From: Verrucomicrobiia bacterium | GTDB taxonomy: Bacteria; Verrucomicrobiota; Verrucomicrobiia; Verrucomicrobiales; Akkermansiaceae | Length of the DNA: 6,219 bases | Reading direction: 5' to 3' | Assembly (NCBI GenBank): GCA_947460915.1 | Contig: CANHKJ010000189.1 | Location: forward strand, 1-6,219 | Shown: positions 1-5,525 of the stretch, one piece after another | Layout of the letters: each line of letters starts with the position of its first letter | Numbering within the stretch: the stretch's first letter is position 1 | The notes under the pieces: model-generated | What the model saw: only the letters and a program-made list of their open reading frames with translations | Told to the model about the DNA's origin: nothing | Database searches by the model: none | Position numbers and translations under genes: made by a program

Positions 1-37
1 AGTATTGAGCCCGTAAACAAAAAATAACATCAAGAAT

Positions 38-355
38 ATGAAACATACATCACTCATGTCCGCCGCAATCCTCGGAATCTTCACTGCTGGCGCTATGGCA
101 GCACCAGTCGTTCTTTCAGGAAACAACCTCCCCGCTGAGGAAAAAGAAGGTTGCAAAGGTAAAGACGGCTGCAAAGGCGAGAAAAAAGAAGAAGCCAAAT
201 CTTCCTTTACCGCTGAAGAAAAAGACGGCTGCAGCGGAAAAGACGGCTGCAAAGGTAAAGATGGTTGTAAGGGCGAAAAGAAAGAGGGCAAAGATTCCTG
301 CAAAGGAAAAGATGGCTGCAAAGGCGAAGATAAAACCTCTGCTTCGATTCTCTAA
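38..355 (+). CDS. Secreted Cys-rich repeat peptide, putative bufferin/HvfA-like RiPP precursor
   Basis: This 105-residue protein has a Sec-type signal peptide: K2, a hydrophobic stretch at about residues 5-20, and an AMA-A-type cleavage site near residues 21-22. The rest is low-complexity, rich in Lys, Glu, Asp and Gly, with no predicted fold. It has seven cysteines (39, 45, 65, 71, 77, 88, 94), each in the pattern [DE]-[GS]-C-[KS]-G and spaced six residues apart within clusters. Known MNIO (DUF692) substrates such as bufferins and HvfA are likewise signal-peptide-bearing Cys-rich peptides, modified on Cys to bind copper. A DUF692 enzyme and its DUF2063 partner are encoded downstream, so the role of modified metal-binding precursor is inferred from context plus composition. 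The motif is not the EGKCG of HvfA. The ATG at 38 is chosen because it gives a complete signal peptide; no clear Shine-Dalgarno precedes it. The alternative is an unmodified metallothionein-like secreted protein. Confidence 0.85.
   Translation: MKHTSLMSAAILGIFTAGAMAAPVVLSGNNLPAEEKEGCKGKDGCKGEKKEEAKSSFTAEEKDGCSGKDGCKGKDGCKGEKKEGKDSCKGKDGCKGEDKTSASIL
149..325 (+). repeat. Coding tandem repeats of the [DE]GC[KS]G motif
   Basis: Within the precursor gene, an 18-nt (six-residue) unit encoding roughly GCKGKD recurs in three blocks: residues 38-47 (nt 149-178), residues 64-79 (nt 227-274) and residues 87-96 (nt 296-325). At a larger scale, residues 32-52 and 58-84 are two copies of a longer module starting [PT]AEEK[ED]GC and ending GEKKE[EG]. 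The second copy carries one extra six-residue unit, and a shorter third copy follows. Codons differ between copies (GGC/GGT, TGC/TGT), so the protein motif appears to be under selection and is not only a recent DNA duplication. Confidence 0.85.
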
Positions 356-363
356 CTCACCAA

Positions 364-403
364 GTGCCCCGCAGCGAGCGATTGATGCGGGGCACGCATT
401 TTT
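364..403 (+). terminator. Intercistronic hairpin with T-run, probable attenuating terminator
   Basis: A perfect 10-bp GC-rich stem (364-373 pairs with 386-395) with a 12-nt loop is followed closely by five T residues at 399-403. This is the layout of a rho-independent terminator. It starts 8 nt after the stop codon of the precursor gene and ends 10 nt before the DoxX start. The likely role is partial termination, giving much more precursor mRNA than mRNA for the membrane, regulatory and enzyme genes. It could instead be a full terminator, with a separate promoter for the downstream genes that I cannot see, or a 3' stabilising hairpin. Confidence 0.8.
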
Positions 404-413
404 CTCACATCCT

Positions 414-887
414 ATGAAACTCGGCTCGATTCATCGTACTTTCTTATCCCAGCTACCTCATTTGCAATCTGTTATATTGCTATTCTTTCGCATCACCTGT
501 GGTTGGAGCTTCTTTCTTACGGGAAAAGGGAAGCTAGCCAATTTGGAGCGGACTACGAAATTTTTTGCCTCATTGTCCTTACCTGCACCCCATGCGCATG
601 CAGTTCTTGTTGGCTCACTCGAAATGATCGGCGGCTTGATGCTGGTAAGCGGATTGTTTTCTCGAGCGATTTCTCTGCCATTGGCGGGAACCATGGTTGT
701 CGCTTACCTTACGGCACATCGCGATGAAGCATTTCTATCGATTTCGGATTTCACAGATCAAGCGCCCTATTCCTTTTTGATGGCTACGTTATTCCTATTC
801 GCATTTGGCGCAGGGCGATTTTCTGTGGATCACTTTTTACAACCGAGAATTGCGAAATTTTTCTCAACAAGTAACATCAAATCATGA
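414..887 (+). CDS. DoxX-family integral membrane protein
   Basis: This 157-residue protein has four likely transmembrane segments (about residues 18-36, 61-82, 85-101 and 117-133). It shows DoxX/DoxD-like features: an early R26-x3-G30 in TM1, a GKGKL turn at 37-41, an ASLSLPAP segment, then ExxGGLxLxxGLFSR (about 70-84), where a conserved Glu and double Gly open the second half. DoxX-like proteins often accompany DUF692/DUF2063 genes. Their biochemical role there is not established; redox or quinone-linked membrane functions have been proposed for the family. The frame is open back to 261, but that extension would run through the precursor gene and the terminator hairpin, so the ATG at 414 is preferred. 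No Shine-Dalgarno is evident. Its TGA overlaps the sigma factor ATG (ATGA), indicating coupled translation. Confidence 0.85.
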   Translation: MKLGSIHRTFLSQLPHLQSVILLFFRITCGWSFFLTGKGKLANLERTTKFFASLSLPAPHAHAVLVGSLEMIGGLMLVSGLFSRAISLPLAGTMVVAYLTAHRDEAFLSISDFTDQAPYSFLMATLFLFAFGAGRFSVDHFLQPRIAKFFSTSNIKS

Positions 888-1462
888 GCAGTGAATCGAA
901 AATTGCCATTGATCTTTTTATGGAGCATGCGGCAACGTTATATGGTTATGCCTATTCACGATTGAAGGACCACCATCTCGCCGAAGATCTTGTTCAGGAT
1001 ACAATGCTAAGCGCATGGAAATCCTGGGATACTTTTCAAGGTGGATCAACGGTGTTAGTGTGGCTCACGGGTATTATGCGGCATAAACTTCTTGATCAAT
1101 GGCGTGCCAATGCGCGTAGGCCAGTTGTGCAAGACGAGACGATTGATGAGTTGCAGTCTGATGCTGATGGATCGTTTGACGAACATGGCAGTTGGACGAT
1201 CGATCCTAACTTTGGCATGTCATGCATGTTGCAATCACCTGTTGTGGCGGCGCAAAATTCTGATCTACGAAAATACATCTCTCTATGCATGGACAAGCTG
1301 CCGCAAAAACTTCGGTTGCTGTTTCTTGCTCGTGAAGTCGATGAAATGTCGGTCCCAGAAGCCGCTACTGCATCTGGTGTGGCATTCTCAAGTGCTTCCG
1401 TATTATTAACCAGAGCTCGACATTTATTGCGAGCCTGTCTCCAAGAATCTCTAACACGATGA
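884..1462 (+). CDS. ECF-family RNA polymerase sigma factor
   Basis: This 192-residue protein has the two-domain ECF layout. Region 2 spans about residues 8-80, with AEDLVQDTMLSAWKSWDTF followed by WLTGIMRHKLLDQWRANARR. This matches the family pattern of acidic core-binding helix, aromatic-rich -10 recognition segment and 'WLxxIxRNxxxDxxR'. Region 4 spans about 136-188, with LPQKLRLLFLAREVDEMS leading to a helix-turn-helix and an LTRARHLLRACL end. The linker is long and acidic. The gene overlaps the DoxX stop by 4 nt and the next start by 4 nt. It is followed directly by a zinc-finger anti-sigma factor, so it is probably the autoregulated activator of this cluster, comparable in role to the Caulobacter SigF unit that controls DUF692-type genes. 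Its target promoter cannot be confirmed here because the DNA upstream of the first gene lies outside the window. Confidence 0.93.
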   Translation: MSSESKIAIDLFMEHAATLYGYAYSRLKDHHLAEDLVQDTMLSAWKSWDTFQGGSTVLVWLTGIMRHKLLDQWRANARRPVVQDETIDELQSDADGSFDEHGSWTIDPNFGMSCMLQSPVVAAQNSDLRKYISLCMDKLPQKLRLLFLAREVDEMSVPEAATASGVAFSSASVLLTRARHLLRACLQESLTR

Positions 1463-1824
1463 GTGCTACTCTTCCACCACCACCCGGAGACTATCAAAGA
1501 AGCCATAAACTGATCGGCGGCTTACTTCATAAACATCACATTTCATGCAGAGACAGTGTTCGGCTCACATTGCTTTCCTATGATCGACCTTTGACTGACA
1601 AAGAAAAAATTCGTCGCGTATTCCATCTTTTGGTTTGTTCCATTTGTCGCAGATACACGAAGCAGATTAAATCTTTGCGCTTGTTGGTGAAGAGACACGT
1701 GGCAGATTTGGCAAAAACACAACCTCGCGAAGAGTTTTTGCAGTCTTTGCGCCAAGATCTTTTTTCCCTTTCAACTCGTTCACCAGATCAGAAATCTAAC
1801 CCACCAACGGAAAACGATGGCTGA
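1459..1824 (+). CDS. Soluble zinc-finger (ZAS-type) anti-sigma factor
   Basis: This 121-residue protein is not similar to an enzyme. It carries the zinc-associated anti-sigma signature: Cys30, then His56-x3-Cys60-x2-Cys63 in the segment HLLVCSICRRY, with the usual 'DRPLTDKEK' helix start between them. In characterised ZAS proteins these four residues bind zinc and the helices hold the sigma factor inactive until oxidation or metal binding. There is no transmembrane segment, so it should sense a cytoplasmic signal. The N-terminus has a His cluster (16, 24, 26, 27) just before Cys30, which could add metal ligands. The C-terminal 55 residues are charged and Ser/Pro-rich, with no recognised domain. 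It starts 4 nt inside the sigma gene and overlaps the MNIO gene by 8 nt. The function is inferred from the motif plus position next to the ECF sigma gene. Confidence 0.82.
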   Translation: MSATLPPPPGDYQRSHKLIGGLLHKHHISCRDSVRLTLLSYDRPLTDKEKIRRVFHLLVCSICRRYTKQIKSLRLLVKRHVADLAKTQPREEFLQSLRQDLFSLSTRSPDQKSNPPTENDG

Positions 1825-2689
1825 TTCTCGATTCACTGGCGGAAAAATGCTCGGAACTGGCATCGGCTTGAGGGTGCCTCATTACGATCATATCCTCCGA
1901 GAAAAACCTGCGGTGGATTGGTTTGAAATCATTTCGGAAAACTACATGGTGGAGGGTGGTCGTGCTCTGGCTGTGTTAGATTCGATCATGGATCAATACC
2001 AAGTTGTGATGCACGGAGTAGGAATGTATCCGGGCAATGGCAATGGTTTGGACATGGATCATCTGCGGCGATTGAAAAAATTGATCAAGCGAACGAATAC
2101 TCCGTGGATTTCTGATCACCTCTGTTGGGGCAGTGTGGATGGGAGCGTCAGTCACGACCTTCTGCCATTGCCATTCACTTTCGATGTTGCCAGAAAAACT
2201 GCTGAGAATTTACGCATCGCACAAGATTTTTTGGAAATTCCCTTAGCTATGGAAAATATCAGTAGCTATGCGGAGTTTACCATGGATGAAATGACCGAGT
2301 GGCAATTTCTCTCGGAAGTTTGCGAACTTGCCAATATCGGAATTCTGCTCGACGTCAACAACATCTATGTTTCTTCCTTCAATCATGGGTTTGATCCGAT
2401 GGATTACGTAAATTTCATCCCTAGCAATCGAGTTGCACAAATTCACATTGCAGGGCACTCGCGCTATGAAAGGTTCATCATCGATACGCATGACCATCCT
2501 GTAATCGATCCCGTGTGGCAGCTCTATGCTCGGGCGATTGAGCGCTGTGGCTCAACAGCGACGTTGCTGGAATGGGATGCTAGCATTCCATCTTTTGAAG
2601 AAGTTTGGCAGGAGGCGAAAAAATCCGAAAAATGGCGTAATAACCAACTGCGTGAAAATGAACCTAGCAAAAATTATGAAGCAGTGTGA
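1817..2689 (+). CDS. DUF692 multinuclear non-heme iron oxidative enzyme (MNIO, BufB/HvfB-like)
   Basis: This 290-residue protein covers the full DUF692 TIM barrel. Diagnostic segments in order are GIGLRVPHYDHIL (15-27), WFEIISENYM (35-44), MHGVG (65-69), SDHLCW (99-104), DLLPLPFT (114-121), MENISSY (145-151), LLDVNNIYVSSFNHGFDP (177-194), IHIAGH (209-214), IDTHDHPV (222-229), VWQLY (233-237) and LLEWD (250-254). Conserved iron ligands in the family are His, Asp, Glu and Asn; His66, Asp100, His101, Glu146, Asn147, Asp179, Asn182, His210, Asp223 and His225 are present, so the enzyme looks intact. Known members use two or three irons and O2 to convert precursor Cys residues, for example to oxazolone/thioamide or thiooxazole groups, generally with a partner protein. 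The partner here is the DUF2063 gene that follows. The likely substrate is the cysteine-rich peptide encoded at the head of the cluster. The start at 1817 is favoured by the 8-nt overlap; Met11 is a possible alternative. Confidence 0.95.
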   Translation: MADSRFTGGKMLGTGIGLRVPHYDHILREKPAVDWFEIISENYMVEGGRALAVLDSIMDQYQVVMHGVGMYPGNGNGLDMDHLRRLKKLIKRTNTPWISDHLCWGSVDGSVSHDLLPLPFTFDVARKTAENLRIAQDFLEIPLAMENISSYAEFTMDEMTEWQFLSEVCELANIGILLDVNNIYVSSFNHGFDPMDYVNFIPSNRVAQIHIAGHSRYERFIIDTHDHPVIDPVWQLYARAIERCGSTATLLEWDASIPSFEEVWQEAKKSEKWRNNQLRENEPSKNYEAV

Positions 2690-3572
2690 GCCATGGCAGA
2701 AAGATTTTTTCCAAGCGTTAACTCTACCGCTTCGCGGATCTAGCAGAAAAGCGACAGAATTACATCCCAGCGATGAAGGGCATTCGGTAGAATTTTTTTC
2801 CATTGCCGAGAAATGGATCAAGCCGAACCAAGTTCTCAGTGCTGCGGAACGACTCGAATTGTACCATCGCCAATATTGGTATCGGATCTTAGATTCCTTA
2901 GCGGAAGATTTTCCGGTCTTGCGTAAAATGTCTGGGGATCAAGTGTTCTGGGATTTGATCGAACAATACTTGCTAACGAGACCATCACAAAGTTTTACCT
3001 TGCGCCATCTTGGCGAAGGCTTTGCTGTGTTTTTATCGAAAAGCGAAATTCTCAACAATCAACAACGTCGGTGGTTTGAGGCCATTGCTCGCATTGAATA
3101 TGCTTACATGGAAAGTTTCGAGGCATTGCAAAGTGCACTGCCGCAAGCGGCGGATCTGGAGAACAAAATGATTGGGATTCAACGCCACGTGAGGCTTTTG
3201 CATCTCCCGGTGCCTGCGGATCTATGCGTTGATTGGGAAGATTTTGCACCGGCTTATCATTGCCCTCACGAGAGCGTATCCGTAGCCATCTGGCGACGAC
3301 CATCGGGAAGCAGTGGGATCGTGCGAATACCGAATGAAGAAGCTTGTTTTCTTAGTACTCTGGCTGGAGGTGTTTTCCTAACGGAATTTTTCACTCAATT
3401 GCCAGAACCGCATCCCGAAGCGGCACAGGTTTCTTCCTGGTTTGCGGATTGGCAGGCACGTGGATGGCTTTGTATCAAAGGCGAGCAGGGGTTGAATGCA
3501 TTCGATATCGATGAGCCATGGCAAGAAAAGCAGGCCATGAGCTCTCAGGCGATGTCTTTTCCGCAACCCTAG
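2676..3572 (+). CDS. DUF2063-containing BufC/HvfC-like partner protein of the MNIO enzyme
   Basis: This protein is about 298 residues long. Residues 5 to about 120 match the DUF2063 N-terminal domain: an early hydrophobic helix (WQKDFFQAL), then LSAAERLELYHRQYWYRIL with a following FPVL (79-82), the segment GDQVFWDLIEQYL, and FTLRHLGEGFAVFL. The remaining part (about 140-290) fits the less conserved C-terminal domain, with a histidine- and aromatic-containing core and a GGVFLTEFF segment. In characterised systems this protein forms a complex with the MNIO enzyme and helps bind the precursor leader. The reading frame is open back to 2526, inside the MNIO gene. I chose the ATG at 2676 for a 14-nt overlap with that gene and a sensible N-terminus. 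The ATG at 2658 (six residues longer, 32-nt overlap) is the alternative, and neither has a Shine-Dalgarno. This is the last gene of the cluster. Confidence 0.88.
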   Translation: MKQCEPWQKDFFQALTLPLRGSSRKATELHPSDEGHSVEFFSIAEKWIKPNQVLSAAERLELYHRQYWYRILDSLAEDFPVLRKMSGDQVFWDLIEQYLLTRPSQSFTLRHLGEGFAVFLSKSEILNNQQRRWFEAIARIEYAYMESFEALQSALPQAADLENKMIGIQRHVRLLHLPVPADLCVDWEDFAPAYHCPHESVSVAIWRRPSGSSGIVRIPNEEACFLSTLAGGVFLTEFFTQLPEPHPEAAQVSSWFADWQARGWLCIKGEQGLNAFDIDEPWQEKQAMSSQAMSFPQP

Positions 3573-3599
3573 TCAAGCATAGCCACGCCCCCAAAAAAC

Positions 3600-5000
3600 T
3601 CAGTGGCTCTTCTGCGAGAAAGTGCCGGGTGTGAGGTCGCGGCGCTCGCGGGAACGCGGCGAGAAAACGATCGGAATGCCGGGCGATGGATGAGACTCGC
3701 GCAGTTGATTGCGCAGGTATTGCGCGTAGCTTTGGTGCAGCAACTTTTTGTCGTTGACGAACAAAATGTAAGTCGGCACGGGAATCAGCTCGCTGGTCTT
3801 GTCGGTCGCAACAGTGCCGTAATACAGCTTCATGCGCTTCTTCAGCTTCGAGTCCACCGGTGGTGGATTTTTTTCGATCGCCTTCTGCAGCAGACGATTG
3901 AGAATGCCGGTAGTCGGATGTTTTTTCGACTCATTGCGAATCTTCAATGCTTCTTTCAGCACGAGATCAACGGAGTCATTTTCCTTGGCGGAGACAATCG
4001 CGAAAGGCGCGTAATCGAGGAAAAACAGCTCGCGTTTGACATGCTCAGTTGCTTCCTCGATGCGCGATTTTTTCTTCGCACCGGGATGATAGAGGTCGAA
4101 CTTATTAAGCACGATTAAGCAAGGTTTGTTCTCTTCGAGAATCAATTGCGCGATCTTGCGGTCCTGCGCTGTGATGCCGGAAGCGAGGTCGATGACCAAT
4201 AAAGTAAGGTCCGCGCGGCGAATGGCTTTTTCGGTGCGTATCGCCGAGAACACTTCGACCGAAGTATCGCGCTTGGCCCGCGGACGCAAACCGGCGGTGT
4301 CAATCAAGGTGAAGTGTTCGTTTTTGAAGGTGCAGGGAAGATCGACGGCATCGCGTGTGGTGCCAGCGATGTCCGAAACAATGGTGCGCTGGTCCTTGAG
4401 AATGGCATTCGCGAGCGAGGATTTTCCCGCGTTTGGTTTGCCGACAATCGCAATGCGAATGCCTTCAGGTTGGCGCATTTCGGGCGTTTCGCCTTCGGCA
4501 GGAGAGATCGGCTCAAGAACCGCATCAATTTCGTCGATTAATTCACCAAAATTCCGACCGTGTTCTGCGGACACAGCAATGCCTTCGCCGAGACCGAGTT
4601 TGGCAAAGTCGCTGAAAGAGGCTTCATGCTTATCGTGATCGACCTTATTCATCACCAACAACACTTTGGCCTTGGCTTTGCGAAGTTTTTGTCCGAGTGC
4701 GGAGTCGATCGCGGTGATGCCATCGTGCGCATCGACGACGAAAAGAATCAAATCCGCCGTTGAAATGGCGATGTCCACCTCGAAGGCGACCTGTTCGGCA
4801 AATCCATCATCGAGCGTGGCACCGATGCCGCCGGTATCGACGATTTCACAGGGAAACTTCGTCACCTTCGACGGCGCAGACAGACGATCCCGGGTGATTC
4901 CGGCTTGGTCGTGTACAATCGCAATTTTCCGTCCTACAATACGGTTAAACAGCGCGGATTTCCCCACGTTCGGGCGACCAACAATAGCAACAGTGGGCAT
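3600..5000 (-). CDS. der: Ribosome-assembly GTPase Der (EngA)
   Basis: This 466-residue protein has the tandem-GTPase layout unique to Der, which acts in the cytoplasm in 50S subunit maturation. G domain 1 has GRPNVGKS (8-15), AGITRDR (33-39), DTGG (55-58), NKVD (118-121) and SAE (144-146). G domain 2 has GKPNAGKS (187-194), AGTTRDA (212-218), DTAG (234-237), NKFD (299-302) and a SAK motif further on. The C-terminal KH-like domain includes LYYGT and YILFVNDKKLLHQSYAQYL. An acidic linker (about 163-180) joins the G domains. The open frame extends upstream to 5126, but the ATG at 5000 (MPTVAIVGRPN) is the standard Der start, and the extra 42 residues have no Der similarity. It is a single gene here, convergent with the DUF2063 gene (27 nt apart) and divergent from the SnoaL-like gene. 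Confidence 0.98.
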   Translation of the reverse strand: MPTVAIVGRPNVGKSALFNRIVGRKIAIVHDQAGITRDRLSAPSKVTKFPCEIVDTGGIGATLDDGFAEQVAFEVDIAISTADLILFVVDAHDGITAIDSALGQKLRKAKAKVLLVMNKVDHDKHEASFSDFAKLGLGEGIAVSAEHGRNFGELIDEIDAVLEPISPAEGETPEMRQPEGIRIAIVGKPNAGKSSLANAILKDQRTIVSDIAGTTRDAVDLPCTFKNEHFTLIDTAGLRPRAKRDTSVEVFSAIRTEKAIRRADLTLLVIDLASGITAQDRKIAQLILEENKPCLIVLNKFDLYHPGAKKKSRIEEATEHVKRELFFLDYAPFAIVSAKENDSVDLVLKEALKIRNESKKHPTTGILNRLLQKAIEKNPPPVDSKLKKRMKLYYGTVATDKTSELIPVPTYILFVNDKKLLHQSYAQYLRNQLRESHPSPGIPIVFSPRSRERRDLTPGTFSQKSH

Positions 5001-5111
5001 GGCGCGGAGTATGCATGAAGAAATGTCAATCACCAAGCGCGAAAAATCGCAAAAATCGGAATTGTACAGGAAATACTGGTTTCCTAGCCGATTTTGCCTA
5101 CATTTCCCGCC
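5001..5111. promoter_or_regulatory. Divergent intergenic region between der and the SnoaL-like gene
   Basis: These 111 nt separate two divergent starts, so they should hold promoters for both genes. I found no convincing -35/-10 pair with proper spacing on either strand. The region is locally AT-rich between about 5040 and 5095 and contains the direct repeat AAAAATCG (5042-5049 and 5051-5058) and the nested inverted repeats listed separately. No Shine-Dalgarno precedes either start. The promoter role is inferred from gene orientation only. Confidence 0.45.
5049..5097. repeat. Nested inverted repeats in the divergent intergenic region
   Basis: The outer arms are GCAAAAATCGG (5049-5059) and CCGATTTTGC (5088-5097), complementary apart from one unpaired A. 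The inner arms are AGGAAA (5068-5073) and TTTCCT (5080-5085), around a 6-nt loop. The arms could form an operator dyad or an RNA hairpin. There is no T-run in terminator position. It might also be chance in an AT-rich stretch. Confidence 0.4.
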
Positions 5112-5525
5112 ATGACACCTCAACAATCCACTCTCGCGCTGCTAAAAAAATACTACGCTCACTTCAATGCCGGTGATACCGATGCCATGCTCGGTTTGCT
5201 CGATGAGAATGTGGTGCACGATATCAATCAAGGAGGCGCGGAGATCGGAGTCGAGGCATTTCGGGCGTTTTTCGTGCGGATGAATCGCAGCTACCGCGAG
5301 AATTTGCAAGAGATCCAGCTTTTTGCCAGCGAAGACGGCACGCGGGCGGCGGCCGAGTTTGTGGTGCATGGCGCGTATTTGGCTACCGACGAAGGACTGC
5401 CCGAAGCCACGGGGCAAACCTACGTGCTACCCGCCGGAGCATTTTTTTCCGTAAAAAACGGAAAGATCACCCGCGTAACGATGTATTACAACTTGGAGGA
5501 TTGGCTCCAACAAGTTCATGCGTAA
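5112..5525 (+). CDS. Ketosteroid isomerase-related SnoaL/NTF2-fold protein
   Basis: This 137-residue protein fits the small cone-shaped alpha+beta barrel family of SnoaL, NTF2 and steroid delta-isomerase proteins. The N-terminal helix and first strand (LLKKYYAHFNAGDTDAMLGLLDENVVHD) are typical, followed by INQGG, GVEAFRAFFVRMN, a RAAAEFVVHGAYLATDEGLP strand pair, GQTYVLPAGAFFSVKNGKI and RVTMYYNLEDWL. Together these resemble a conserved bacterial subfamily annotated only as ketosteroid isomerase-related. The substrate is unknown and steroid activity should not be assumed. There is no signal peptide, so it is probably cytoplasmic. The ATG at 5112 is preferred over a TTG at 5094. Its stop codon lies 8 nt inside the sulfatase gene, so the two are probably co-transcribed. 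Confidence 0.85.
   Translation: MTPQQSTLALLKKYYAHFNAGDTDAMLGLLDENVVHDINQGGAEIGVEAFRAFFVRMNRSYRENLQEIQLFASEDGTRAAAEFVVHGAYLATDEGLPEATGQTYVLPAGAFFSVKNGKITRVTMYYNLEDWLQQVHA

Noticed and set aside
12..15. CGTA just upstream of the first gene as an ECF-type -10 element
   Set aside because: The matching -35 would lie outside the window and a four-base match is too weak to call.
261..413. N-terminal extension of the DoxX reading frame back to an ATG at 261
   Set aside because: It overlaps the precursor gene out of frame, runs through the terminator hairpin and lacks family similarity. The DoxX protein is complete from 414.
3581..3608. Possible bidirectional terminator between the converging DUF2063 and der genes (AGCCAC/GTGGCT arms)
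   Set aside because: The stem is only 6 bp with a 16-nt loop, it overlaps the der stop codon, and its A/T-run lies inside the loop and not after the stem.
4126..4638. Long open frames on the + strand opposite der (also 3603-4118 and 4666-5115)
   Set aside because: They are antisense to a clearly intact der, have Arg/Ser-rich composition typical of frame shadows, and show no recognisable domain.
5001..5126. 42-residue upstream extension of der
   Set aside because: Der proteins normally begin just before the first GxPNVGKS motif, as at 5000. The extension crosses the divergent intergenic region and the start of the SnoaL-like gene.
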